Position numbers and translations under genes: made by a program. From positions 124,001-188,000 of the forward strand of contig JBBDNB010000039.1 in assembly GCA_040877935.1 (NCBI GenBank): a stretch of 64,000 nt of DNA, read 5' to 3'. This DNA is from Chitinophagales bacterium (lineage in GTDB: Bacteria; Bacteroidota; Bacteroidia; Chitinophagales; CAIOSU01). This document shows, piece by piece, positions 16,059 to 24,450 of this stretch. The first letter of the stretch is position 1. Each line of letters begins with the position of its first letter. The notes below the pieces were generated by a model. It was not told where the DNA came from and made no database searches. It saw only the letters and a list, made by a program, of their open reading frames with translations.

Positions 16059-16380
16059 AAATCGCTGGCAAAGATAGAAAATAAGGCTTAGTGAATGAAG
16101 TGTTGCTATGATTCAAATAATAGCTAAAAAGCAATGGGAGAAATATTGTTCAGTAAGAGAAAAGATGCGAAGCATGGTTTTATGTGGCTTAATTTGAATT
16201 CCTATTAGAAGGTAAGAAGGGTTTGGAGTTTCCGTTAATAAGTAATGAGTGGGTTTATTTAGCTTATTTGTAAGTAGAAAGCCTGAGATTATCTTGCGCC
16301 AAACAATTGAGAAATGTTGGGGAATCAAGATTAGAAAGTTCAAGTTTGGATGTTTGTAAATTCATTACTTAATTGGAAGA
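16059..16380. other. Intergenic region upstream of cysC, no gene seen
   Basis: About 320 bp between cysC and the end of the next minus-strand gene. A 76-codon minus-strand frame is present, but it has no recognisable composition or start context and I do not call it. The region should contain the cys operon promoter; no clear TAnnTTTG box or operator could be picked out. Confidence 0.4.
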
Positions 16381-17580
16381 TTAAGATTCCAAATAGTCTT
16401 TCAAATAGAGAAAGGGGGTGTTCAGTTTGCCTTTTTTTACTATTGTAGCTCTGTCTAAAATTTTACTATCTGCTTTTTTGAGTTCGGGCAAAATTTCACG
16501 AAGCATTTTTTCACCAAAAGCTGTAGAGGCATCCCTTGGCAGCTCATTGGGTAAATTGTCAACCGCCATTACGCTAATGTTTTCTTTGTCAAAGGCGTCC
16601 CTTTCTTCATTTGTTTTGGGATCAAATCCATAAAATGGCGCATCGATAGTGGAAGGGCGAATGGTAGATGGCACGGATGCTTCAGGCGCAATATCGCAGG
16701 TAATATCCGCAATGGTCGATATCCTGAAATTGTCCTTCAGCATATCTTCCCTGGTAAAAAATGCCGGAGCTTTTGGATCCCAATAAATGGCATTGATGAA
16801 TAAATCGCTGTGCGGATAATATTGATGGAACCGACTTTTATACTTTTCCGGATTTGCGAAAAAATCTTTTAGCTCAAATGAATTTCCATCTTTTCTTTCA
16901 AATAAATCTTCTGAATCGAGCTGTGCATATACGGCTTCATTGAATTCCTCGCTTGTAAATGCTTCGGGACTCACTTTTTTTATTCCTAAAAAATCTAAAA
17001 TCTCCATGGCTCCCTTTGCCACCCTTCCCCCACCGGAAATGGCAATTTTAAATGCAGGGAATTTCAGTCCTTCCAAGGCTTTTTTCACTACTTCATAATC
17101 CTTGAAACTATTCACCGGATTAATCTCGAATGATTGCGTGCGCAATCCATAAGCCCTTAATCCATTCAGTGCGCCTACAATTCCCGCCCAGCGGCCAAAA
17201 GCAATGATGCGCTGACCATTTTCATCCGTTAGCACTTCGTAATCTATCAAGCGAATATTTTTCTCCGCCACGGCTTGTAGCAATTTTTGATTGTAAGGCT
17301 GTGCCTTAATCGTGTGGCTAAAGAAAAAATAGGTTTTATTGGCAATTAATTTATCAATGGGCACTTCTTTTATTCCAATTAAAATATCCCTATCGTCCAT
17401 GTCGGGTACAATAGGCAATCCTTCATTTTTGTATTCCTCATCACTAAAGCAGCGGCTATCAGAACTTTGCACCGCAATGTCAAACCCCATTTCAACAGCG
17501 GCTTTGGCTTGTTTGGGATTAAGCGCGACACGGGTATCCGCAGGTGTTTTTCCTTCCTTGATAAGACCTATTTTGAGCAT
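16381..17580 (-). CDS. Saccharopine dehydrogenase-like / alanine dehydrogenase-family oxidoreductase
   Basis: 399 residues. The N-terminus MLKIGLIKEGKTPADTRVALNPKQAK is the alanine dehydrogenase/transhydrogenase N-terminal pattern. A nucleotide-binding turn ISGGGRVAKGAMEIL lies at about residues 180-195, and the C-terminal blocks STIADITCDIAPEASVPST and FYGFDP fit the lysine-forming saccharopine dehydrogenase (LYS1) branch. The reaction is probably an NAD(P)-linked amino acid oxidation, but the substrate is not certain. It is divergent from ssrA and stands alone. Confidence 0.75.
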   Translation of the reverse strand: MLKIGLIKEGKTPADTRVALNPKQAKAAVEMGFDIAVQSSDSRCFSDEEYKNEGLPIVPDMDDRDILIGIKEVPIDKLIANKTYFFFSHTIKAQPYNQKLLQAVAEKNIRLIDYEVLTDENGQRIIAFGRWAGIVGALNGLRAYGLRTQSFEINPVNSFKDYEVVKKALEGLKFPAFKIAISGGGRVAKGAMEILDFLGIKKVSPEAFTSEEFNEAVYAQLDSEDLFERKDGNSFELKDFFANPEKYKSRFHQYYPHSDLFINAIYWDPKAPAFFTREDMLKDNFRISTIADITCDIAPEASVPSTIRPSTIDAPFYGFDPKTNEERDAFDKENISVMAVDNLPNELPRDASTAFGEKMLREILPELKKADSKILDRATIVKKGKLNTPFLYLKDYLES

Positions 17581-17675
17581 ATTGAAATGATAAATTTTGT
17601 TAGAAAATGCATTGCTGAAACTAAAGCAGCTAAAATACAGTTTTGCAAATGAAAATGAATTAGACGAGCTTTGTG

Positions 17676-17720
17676 CTCCAATTTGCCCATTGAGCGAAGT
17701 CGAAATGCCGCAAATTGGAG
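17676..17720. repeat. Inverted repeat, REP-like element
   Basis: The arms CTCCAATTTGC (17676-17686) and GCAAATTGGAG (17710-17720) are perfect reverse complements. The 23-base loop contains ATTGAGCGAAGTCGAAAT, a phrase I know as common in Bacteroidota intergenic repeats. It sits between a divergent dehydrogenase gene and ssrA, 52 bp before the tmRNA start. Confidence 0.55.
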
Positions 17721-17772
17721 AATGAATTTCAAATTTAAAAGCTTCGTTCTATCAATCGATCTTTGACATATT

Positions 17773-18140
17773 GGGGCTGACCGGAATTGACGGCAGGACT
17801 TGGAGATATACTTGCGTGTCGAGTATTCTGTCATATACTCGTAAATCCTAAGGCAGTATTTTTTTAGTTGGCGAACAAGATTACGCCATGGCTGCGTAGT
17901 ACAAGGTACTAAACAGCTTTTGTCCCTTTCCAGCTTTGTCTGGTAGGTAGGATATGGGGCATCGACAATATCAGACTAGTGAGGCAGAAGTAATTCGCCT
18001 GTCTTGCGAAATTTAGAATTTAAGGAGTGCATCAGGTGGGTCAACTGACCTTTGCATTCCCGACAATCAACAGGTGACTACACATGTAGATGGTATGTTT
18101 GCGACCTGGCCGGACCAGAGTTCGAATCTCTGCAGCTCCA
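17773..18140 (+). ncRNA. ssrA: Transfer-messenger RNA (tmRNA)
   Basis: The 5' end GGGGCTGACC pairs with the 3' CAGCTCC to make the acceptor stem, with one G-U pair. The T arm CAGAG-TTCGAAT-CTCTG is complete. The tag frame at 17870-17899 is GGC GAA CAA GAT TAC GCC ATG GCT GCG TAG, giving the tag GEQDYAMAA. This fits the Bacteroidota tag pattern (GENNYALAA-like, ending in two alanines). About 368 nt, one-piece form, CCA not encoded. It rescues stalled ribosomes with SmpB, which is not in this window. Confidence 0.95.
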
Positions 18141-18148
18141 CTTATAAC

Positions 18149-18190
18149 AAACCCAATACTTTGTATTTCAAGGTGTTGGGTTTTTTATTT
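18149..18190 (+). terminator. Rho-independent terminator of ssrA
   Basis: The arms 18149-18163 (AAACCCAATACTTTG) and 18169-18183 pair with two G-U pairs around the loop TATTT, followed by a T-rich run. It begins 8 bp after the tmRNA end. Confidence 0.8.
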
Positions 18191-18362
18191 AATTACTTGC
18201 TTCTTATTTGCTTTGTTTCCTGCTTATAACTCAATCATGTTTTATTGCTCTGTTCCTTTTCCTGTATGTATTTTCAGGGCAAGAAAAAATAATTTTAAAC
18301 TTTTGAATTTTCGTACAATAAAATTGTTAATTCAGTAGCTTTATTCTATAAAACCGAAAACT

Positions 18363-18530
18363 ATGAGTAGTATATCTGTTATTACCACAAAACTGGAGCA
18401 ATTGCCCCCCAAGGCATTAAAACAAGCAAATGATTATATTGAATTTCTCCATCAGCGTTATTCACGGCAAAGACCGAGTAAAAAAACAATAAACAAGAGG
18501 GTTTCAGATAATCCACAGTTTGGAAAATAG
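18363..18530 (+). CDS. Small DUF2281-like protein, 55 residues
   Basis: The frame reads MSSISVITTKLEQLPPKALK, then QANDYIEFLHQRYSR and a basic tail. The LP..-L-QA-DYIEFL core is the DUF2281 pattern, often seen as small antitoxin-like proteins next to PIN or other toxins. No toxin gene follows: the next gene is SanA-like on the other strand. The start is chosen from the first ATG. The only real evidence is the motif. Confidence 0.55.
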   Translation: MSSISVITTKLEQLPPKALKQANDYIEFLHQRYSRQRPSKKTINKRVSDNPQFGK

Positions 18531-18575
18531 GAATACCATTAAGGTGTTTAATTCAGTTTTTCAGGAAGGCAATTG

Positions 18576-19211
18576 TTAACCTCCAATCAATATCTTCTCT
18601 CCGTAAAACTTTGGTTCTTTGCCCAAAAGCAGGTCCGAAACCATCTTTACACGGGCCAGTTTTTCCCTTATCAAAGTTTTAAAACCATATTTTATATTTA
18701 CTGATTTGGCATTGTATCCAATAGCCTTGAGTTCTTTTTTATTGGCTATAAACACCGCCCTTTCATTGTGGAATTTTTGAGAGATAATGGTTATTTGGTT
18801 CTGCCCGAAAATTTCCCGACTTCTTACTACAGAATCCAGTGTTCTGAAACCAGCATAATCAAGAATAATTCTTTCTTTTGGTATGCCCCTAGCAATTAAA
18901 TCCCTTTTGATGGTAGTTGGCTCATCATATTCTTTGGTAGCATTATCTCCACTTACAAGAATAAAATCAATTTTTCCAGATAGAAAAAGTTCAACAGCAG
19001 CATCAATTCTGTACTGGTAAAATAAATTAACCTTCCCGCCAGATGCGTATTTTGAAGTGCCAAGTAATAATCCTACTTCATTTTTGGGTATCTGCTCTAC
19101 TGAACTGAACAATTGTTGCTTTACACTTAGCTCAACATATTTGTTGATCCCAAATACAGTGGCTAAAATTATAACAAGCAGCAAGCTTAAGTATTTCCAA
19201 AATTTCATCAA
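18576..19211 (-). CDS. SanA/YdcF-type DUF218 membrane protein
   Basis: 211 residues with one N-terminal membrane segment (about 5-23). The DUF218 core has VGLLLGTSKY, an FYQYRIDAAVELFLSG helix, LVSGDNATKEYDEP, GIPKERIILDYAGFRTLDSV and a SQKFHNERAVFIA segment. The GTSK-to-SGDN pattern is typical of SanA/ElyC/YdcF proteins, which act in cell envelope maintenance. The biochemical role is not known. It is a stand-alone gene, divergent from the SDR operon. Confidence 0.8.
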   Translation of the reverse strand: MMKFWKYLSLLLVIILATVFGINKYVELSVKQQLFSSVEQIPKNEVGLLLGTSKYASGGKVNLFYQYRIDAAVELFLSGKIDFILVSGDNATKEYDEPTTIKRDLIARGIPKERIILDYAGFRTLDSVVRSREIFGQNQITIISQKFHNERAVFIANKKELKAIGYNAKSVNIKYGFKTLIREKLARVKMVSDLLLGKEPKFYGEKILIGG

Positions 19212-19331
19212 GTAAATATTTAATAAACGCAGTTGTATTTCAAGATAAAACGAAAAAAATAATTGTTTCTTTTTTACTCAATTATTTTACTATAGTGTGT
19301 AGTATTCGATTTCCCTTATTTTAGCTGAAAT

Positions 19332-20108
19332 ATGGCTTTTAAATCAAAATACGGTCCATGGGCTTTTGTGGCCGGAGCATCGGAAGGTTTGGGAGCTGCT
19401 TTTGCTGAAGCATTGGCAATAAGAGGACTTAATTTAATTCTTGTTGCCAGGAGAAAAGATAAGTTGGAATCACTGGCTCAAAAAATCTCTGAAAAGTATG
19501 CTGTAAAAGTACAAACAGAGTCGCTTGACCTTTCACAGTATGAATCTGTCTTGACTTTTATAAACAGCCTTGACCAGGAAGTGGGATTGTTGGTTTACAA
19601 TGCAGCCTATGCACCAATTGGATATTTTTCTGAAATGGATTCGGAACACCTTTTAAAAGTAGTAGACGTAAATGTCAAGGCTCCTTTATTGTTGGCAAAG
19701 TTATTCTCCAAAGGAATGCTTCACCGTAAAAAAGGGGGGATAGTTTTAATGTCCTCATTATCCGGAACACAGGGGAGTCCTAAAATAGCTGCCTATGCTG
19801 CTTCAAAGGCATTTAATACGATTTTGGCAGAAGGGCTTTGGAATGAGCTCAAAAAATCAGGTGTGGATGTAATTGCTTCCAATGCTGGTGCTATAAGAAC
19901 TCCCGGCTATCAACAGGCGCAAGATAAAGAAGCCCCAGGCACCCTGGATGCAGCAAAAGTAGCAGAAGAAACCCTGAGTGCATTGGGCAAGGATCCGGGA
20001 GTAACACCTGGCTTCACCAATAAAATAGCACGCTTTTTAATGGGTAGGCTATTGCCGAGAAAAATGGCTGTCTCAATTATGGAGAAAAACACAAAAAAAT
20101 TATCATGA
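19332..20108 (+). CDS. Short-chain dehydrogenase/reductase
   Basis: 258 residues. The cofactor motif GASEGLG is at about residues 15-21, a conserved NAA occurs at YNAAYA, and the catalytic triad is Ser in SSLSG plus YAASK. The pattern matches SDR enzymes that reduce keto groups. It overlaps the ERG24-type reductase gene by 4 bp and is followed by an aldehyde dehydrogenase gene, so a three-step lipid- or sterol-linked pathway is possible. The substrate cannot be read from the sequence. Confidence 0.88.
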   Translation: MAFKSKYGPWAFVAGASEGLGAAFAEALAIRGLNLILVARRKDKLESLAQKISEKYAVKVQTESLDLSQYESVLTFINSLDQEVGLLVYNAAYAPIGYFSEMDSEHLLKVVDVNVKAPLLLAKLFSKGMLHRKKGGIVLMSSLSGTQGSPKIAAYAASKAFNTILAEGLWNELKKSGVDVIASNAGAIRTPGYQQAQDKEAPGTLDAAKVAEETLSALGKDPGVTPGFTNKIARFLMGRLLPRKMAVSIMEKNTKKLS

Positions 20109-21187
20109 GTACAGAAATACTAGGTTTTTTCACCCCCTGGGTTATTTATGCTCTAATTACAGCATTGCATTATTTTTTGCCTGGAAAATGGATCGTTGGA
20201 TACGTGAATGACAAGAAAAGCGGTGAAAAATTAAAATACCGGCTCAATGGCAGGTTGGTATTATTTGCGATGGTTGGCATCTGGTTTTTGCTCGGATATA
20301 TGGAGTGGTTGGCATTTGATTGGCTTTATACCATCCGTTGGTATAGCCTGGCAGGTGCATGCACATTTGGATTGATCTATTCCTTGCTTTCGGTTTTCCC
20401 TTATCCTTCTACAGGTAAATCAATTGCAGCTGATTTTTTTCTTGGGCGAATTGATAATCCACAATATTTCAATGCAAAAATTGATGCTAAAATGTGGCTT
20501 TACCTGATTGGGGCAGTGATGCTGGAATTAAATGTTTTAAGTTTCACGGCTCATCATTGGCTTGTGTATGGAGCTGATGCTTCTCCCGGAGTTTTACTAT
20601 GCGCTGCTATGCTGAGCTACTTTGTACTGGATTATTTGTCTTTTGAGAAAGTACATTTATACACCTATGATATTTTTGCAGAAAAAGTAGGATTCAAACT
20701 GGGCTGGGGATGCCTTACTTTTTACCCCTATTTTTATGCCATTGCATTGTGGTCAACTGTGCATTTGCCCAATCCGGGGACACCTGTTTACTTGCTGATC
20801 ATTTATGGGCTAATTTTTTTGACTGGATGGACTATAGCACGTGGTGCCAATATGCAGAAGTTTTATTTTAAAACACATCCTTATAAATCTTTCCTGGGAT
20901 TCAAACCTGAATTTATCACAGACGGCAACAAAACATTACTGGTAAATGGGTTTTGGGGGGCGAGCAGGCATATTAATTATCTTGGAGAAATTTTAATGGG
21001 TACAGGTATTGCCCTAAGTGTCGGATTCCCAACTATGCTCTGGCCCTGGTTGTATCCCCTGTATTATGTTGTACTCTTGCTACCTAGGCAAATTGATGAC
21101 GACAAGCGTTGTGCTGCAAAGTATGGTGCTTTGTGGGAGCGGTATATAAGCAGAGTTAAATACAGGATTGTGCCTTATGTGTATTGA
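20105..21187 (+). CDS. ERG4/ERG24-type sterol reductase family membrane protein
   Basis: 360 residues with about nine hydrophobic segments. The C-terminal part carries two signatures of sterol C14/C24 reductases: GFWGASRHINYLGEIL (canonical WG..RH-NY.GD) and a final block with LLPRQIDDDKRCAAKYG followed by W-RY---VKYRIVPYVY. The usual substrate is a sterol double bond with NADPH as donor. Bacterial homologues are known, for example in Coxiella. It overlaps the SDR gene, so the two are translationally coupled. No squalene or sterol synthesis gene is in the window, so the substrate may be an imported or different polycyclic or isoprenoid lipid. Confidence 0.8.
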   Translation: MSTEILGFFTPWVIYALITALHYFLPGKWIVGYVNDKKSGEKLKYRLNGRLVLFAMVGIWFLLGYMEWLAFDWLYTIRWYSLAGACTFGLIYSLLSVFPYPSTGKSIAADFFLGRIDNPQYFNAKIDAKMWLYLIGAVMLELNVLSFTAHHWLVYGADASPGVLLCAAMLSYFVLDYLSFEKVHLYTYDIFAEKVGFKLGWGCLTFYPYFYAIALWSTVHLPNPGTPVYLLIIYGLIFLTGWTIARGANMQKFYFKTHPYKSFLGFKPEFITDGNKTLLVNGFWGASRHINYLGEILMGTGIALSVGFPTMLWPWLYPLYYVVLLLPRQIDDDKRCAAKYGALWERYISRVKYRIVPYVY

Positions 21188-21252
21188 TTTTAAAAAATCA
21201 ACTGGTAATAATAGGCATATTTTTACTAATTTATAGGCAAAAGCATGTAATT

Positions 21253-22602
21253 ATGAAAAGTATCAATCCCTGGAATGGGGAAGTAATATTTGAACACAGG
21301 GCAGATTCTGACTCAATCGTCAATAATAAAATAATAAAAGCTGAGGTCGCCTTCAGTAAATGGAGAAAGCTATCCTTTGAAAAGAGAGCTGAAAAACTGG
21401 AAGCTCTTGCACAAAAATTAGAAGCGCAAAAGGCTGAATTGGCAATTTTGATGACTCGTGAAATGGGTAAACCAATTAAACAGGCAGAAGCAGAAATTGA
21501 AAAATGTGCCTGGGTTTGTCGCTATTATGCAAAAAATGCTGCTGCTTTTTTGTCCGATGAAATAATTCAAACAGATGCACAGAAAAGTTTTGTGCGGCAC
21601 AATCCACTTGGGGTACTTTTGGGAATAATGCCATGGAATTTCCCTTTCTGGCAGTTTTTTCGTTTTGCAGCTCCTTCTGTCATGGCAGGCAATACAGTTT
21701 TACTCAAACATGCATCTTCTGTAATGCAGTGTGCCAAAGCCATAGAAAAGCTTTTTCTCGAAGCGGACTTTCCAGAAGGTGTAGCCCAATCATTAATTAT
21801 TCCCTCTTCTGCTGTGCAATCAGTAATAGAAAATCCTGTGGTGAAGGCAGTGAGTTTGACAGGTAGTGAATTTGCTGGCGCTAAAGTAGCAAGTCAGGCG
21901 GGAGCTAAAATCAAAAAGACTTTGCTCGAGCTGGGGGGCAGCAATGCATTTATAGTGTTTGAAGACGCAGATATTGAAATGGCTGCAGAGAAGGCTGTCT
22001 GGGCGCGTTATCAGAATACCGGGCAGAGTTGTATAGCCGGAAAACGGTTTTTGGTTCAGGAGCAGGTCTATGAAGCTTTTAAAACATCATTTATCGAAAA
22101 ATTAGAAAAGCTAAAGTTTGGAAATCCTGAAGAGACCGATACAAAAATTGGCCCTATGGCTTCCGTAAAACTCGCTGAAGAGTTGGAGAAACAATTGCAG
22201 GAGTCCGTTAAGAAAGGAGCACAATTGACATTAGGGGGAAATCGAAATGGGGCAAAATTTGAACCTACTATATTAGAGAAAATTAAACCCGGTATGCCTG
22301 CATTTGATGAGGAGCTTTTTGGCCCTGTAGCGGCTTTTAGTAAATTTTCTACTGAAGAAGAGGCCGTGAAATTGAGTAATGAAAGCAATTTTGGACTTGG
22401 GGTAAGCATATGCACAAATGATAAGTCGCGTATAAAACGCCTCATTGATCAAATGGATGAAGGTGCTGTATTTTTCAATGAGCTTGTAAAGTCAGATCCG
22501 CGCTTACCTTTTGGAGGGATAAAAAATTCCGGATATGGAAGAGAGCTTTCTAAAGCAGGCATTGTAGAGTTTGTGAATCAAAAGACTGTTTATATTGCTT
22601 AA
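21253..22602 (+). CDS. Aldehyde dehydrogenase family protein (succinate-semialdehyde dehydrogenase-like)
   Basis: 449 residues from the ATG at 21253 (MKSINPWNGEV); a longer in-frame start at 21184 adds a hydrophobic leader that I reject. The catalytic Glu lies in LELGGSNAF and the Cys in NTGQSCIAGKR, and a MPWNFPFWQ block binds the cofactor. It oxidises an aldehyde to an acid with NAD(P). The short length and ALDH order match the succinate-semialdehyde dehydrogenase group, but the neighbours hint at a lipid aldehyde. It follows the sterol reductase gene by 65 bp. Confidence 0.88.
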   Translation: MKSINPWNGEVIFEHRADSDSIVNNKIIKAEVAFSKWRKLSFEKRAEKLEALAQKLEAQKAELAILMTREMGKPIKQAEAEIEKCAWVCRYYAKNAAAFLSDEIIQTDAQKSFVRHNPLGVLLGIMPWNFPFWQFFRFAAPSVMAGNTVLLKHASSVMQCAKAIEKLFLEADFPEGVAQSLIIPSSAVQSVIENPVVKAVSLTGSEFAGAKVASQAGAKIKKTLLELGGSNAFIVFEDADIEMAAEKAVWARYQNTGQSCIAGKRFLVQEQVYEAFKTSFIEKLEKLKFGNPEETDTKIGPMASVKLAEELEKQLQESVKKGAQLTLGGNRNGAKFEPTILEKIKPGMPAFDEELFGPVAAFSKFSTEEEAVKLSNESNFGLGVSICTNDKSRIKRLIDQMDEGAVFFNELVKSDPRLPFGGIKNSGYGRELSKAGIVEFVNQKTVYIA

Positions 22603-22696
22603 TATACGTTTACAGCTACTAAGATGTTGTAGTAGTCTGTTTATTTATTATTTTATATGCGTTAAAAGCTCCCAGCTTGCAGTGAAATAGAAGCAA

Positions 22697-23581
22697 ATGG
22701 CTGATAAAATAGATTACTACAAGGATATTAATAAACTGAATCCGGAGTCTGGGCGCTTAATTTTTAGACGTACAGTTACTTCAACTTGTTTTTTTATTCT
22801 CACTTTTTATACAGCCGTATTTTTAAACCATGCTGTTTCTGCTTATGCTGCAAAAATAATGGGTTATGATCCTGTACTTAAATATTTTGAAGTGAGCAAT
22901 CTCCCTATGGATTGGGAGCATTGGTCTAAGTTGAGAGTCTTTGTTTTTTACAGTAGCGGGCCATTATTTGTTTTGTTTGTCGGGCTGATATCATGGCATT
23001 TGCATAGTTTATTAAAAAAAACCAGCAGCATCTTTAAGCCTGTTACTTTGTGGTTTTCTTTTAATTGTATTGTGCTTTTTTTGAGCTATGTGATTGTTGT
23101 CGTTTTAGGTACGGGCTCATACAATTCCCCATTTTATTATGGTTTTTCAGTAATTGCTTCCTGGTATTGGTTTGGAAAACCTCTAATGGCACCGGTTACA
23201 TTATTGGGGGTTGGCTTTAGTGCACTTTATGCTTTCTTTGTTTCAAGAAGTTTTTTGGAACTGTCAAGTTCATATAAACGGATAAATAACCTTTACGGAA
23301 AACGTGCTTTTGTGTTTTACAATGTGGTTTTGCCAGTATTTATAGGTTCGGTTATTATATTGGTATTAAGAGCGGATAAAGATTTTATTGAAAGCCTGGT
23401 GACTTTTATCAGTGCTGTAATTGTAGTTTTTGTGATTTGGCTGCGAAGTATTCCTAAAATATCCGGATTGAAAATTGTAAAGAGCGATACATTGGATTTT
23501 CCTGTAGGATTTTCTCTAATTCTCTTATTGGTTTTTCTTGCTTTGCTTAGCTGGTTTTTTGAGAATGGGCTTGTTCTTTAA
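22697..23581 (+). CDS. Multi-pass membrane protein of unknown function
   Basis: 294 residues with about seven to eight hydrophobic segments and no soluble domain. A segment LNHAVSAYAAKIMGYDP near residues 42-60 has the shape of the M50 site-2 protease helix (HExxH...AxxxG), but the HExxH residues are missing, so I do not call a protease. It lies 94 bp after the aldehyde dehydrogenase and may be the last gene of that transcript. I do not recognise the family. Confidence 0.65.
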   Translation: MADKIDYYKDINKLNPESGRLIFRRTVTSTCFFILTFYTAVFLNHAVSAYAAKIMGYDPVLKYFEVSNLPMDWEHWSKLRVFVFYSSGPLFVLFVGLISWHLHSLLKKTSSIFKPVTLWFSFNCIVLFLSYVIVVVLGTGSYNSPFYYGFSVIASWYWFGKPLMAPVTLLGVGFSALYAFFVSRSFLELSSSYKRINNLYGKRAFVFYNVVLPVFIGSVIILVLRADKDFIESLVTFISAVIVVFVIWLRSIPKISGLKIVKSDTLDFPVGFSLILLLVFLALLSWFFENGLVL

Positions 23582-23624
23582 GCAGATGTATATGGAGCAT
23601 TTAATTTTCATATGCCTTTATAAA

Positions 23625-23720
23625 CTAAAAAGGTATTTGTCCAAAGGTTTCTCTCATCATTACAAATGAAAGTGCTAAAGTCAGTACTAAAAATGATCTG
23701 GGTTTTAAAAATTTCTTCAT
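23625..23720 (-). CDS. Possible small secreted peptide, 31 residues
   Basis: The frame MKKFLKPRSFLVLTLALSFV and 11 more residues (ending ETFGQIPF) looks like a bare signal peptide: lysine-rich start, hydrophobic core and a short polar end. It lies downstream of the acyltransferase gene on the same strand, 77 bp after it. Such a composition rarely arises by chance, but there is no homology I can name, so it is a weak call. Confidence 0.3.
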   Translation of the reverse strand: MKKFLKPRSFLVLTLALSFVMMRETFGQIPF

Positions 23721-23796
23721 AGCTGAATATTTAAGATTGAATAGCAATTGTTTTTTATTACGAAAGGAATGCTTAAATGTTACGTTTTCAAGAAAA

Positions 23797-24357
23797 TCAA
23801 TAAACGCCCTTTTCGGGATGCTTTCCTTTAAATTGCTTATACCATTCCATGAGTTCTGCTTCGGTTTCTTCCCAGCTTTTATCTTGAGTATAGAAAGGTT
23901 CTTTGAACACAACCTCTTTTTTTGAATAGTCGAGTGCTCCGCAAATAATAGGAATATCTGCCTTCTTTGCGATGTAATAAAAGCCCGATTTCCATTTTTT
24001 TACATAGGCTCTTGTGCCTTCTGGAGCTATGGCAAGCGCAAACTCATTATTGGTTCGGTAAATGTCTGCAATTGTATCTACAAGATTGCTGTGTTTTGAA
24101 CGATCAACGGGGATGCCACCAATTTGCCGTATAAATTTTTCGAATGGAAATCTAAAAACTTCTTTCTTGGCCATAAATTTAATATCCAGGCCAAGAATAC
24201 TTCTGGCTCCTGCACCTATAGGAATGTCCCAGGCGCTAGTATGGGGGGCTGCTATAACAATATACTTTTTCAGATCATAGGGTATAGCTCCTTTGAGTTG
24301 CCAACCGGTTTTAACGAAATAGAGCCGGCAGAACCACATGAAAATGCGTGCAATCAT
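23797..24357 (-). CDS. 1-acyl-sn-glycerol-3-phosphate acyltransferase family protein (PlsC-like)
   Basis: 186 residues. The catalytic HX4D motif is HTSAWD (about residues 38-43). The substrate-binding EGTR is in APEGTRA, and a GGIPVDRSK block lies between them. The family puts acyl chains onto lysophospholipids. This short version lacks the long N-terminal membrane helices of E. coli PlsC; it has one hydrophobic segment near the start. It may make phospholipid or acylate another glycerol lipid. Confidence 0.85.
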   Translation of the reverse strand: MIARIFMWFCRLYFVKTGWQLKGAIPYDLKKYIVIAAPHTSAWDIPIGAGARSILGLDIKFMAKKEVFRFPFEKFIRQIGGIPVDRSKHSNLVDTIADIYRTNNEFALAIAPEGTRAYVKKWKSGFYYIAKKADIPIICGALDYSKKEVVFKEPFYTQDKSWEETEAELMEWYKQFKGKHPEKGVY

Positions 24358-24450
24358 TTGCGGTGAGTTTTACCTACTAAAGTAATAAAGCAAATGAAAA
24401 TATATCTAAATCTGGAGTAATTTTTTATAAGTTCAAATTCAGCCTTGGGA

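Noticed and set aside
16113-16343. 76-codon minus-strand frame upstream of cysC
   Set aside because: No homology, no clear start context and ordinary AT-rich composition; treated as intergenic.
18090-18338. 82-codon plus-strand frame
   Set aside because: It starts inside the tmRNA and runs over its terminator; the composition is not protein-like.
21184-21252. Longer start for the aldehyde dehydrogenase
   Set aside because: The 23 added residues are a hydrophobic leader unlike the family; the ATG at 21253 gives the normal N-terminus.
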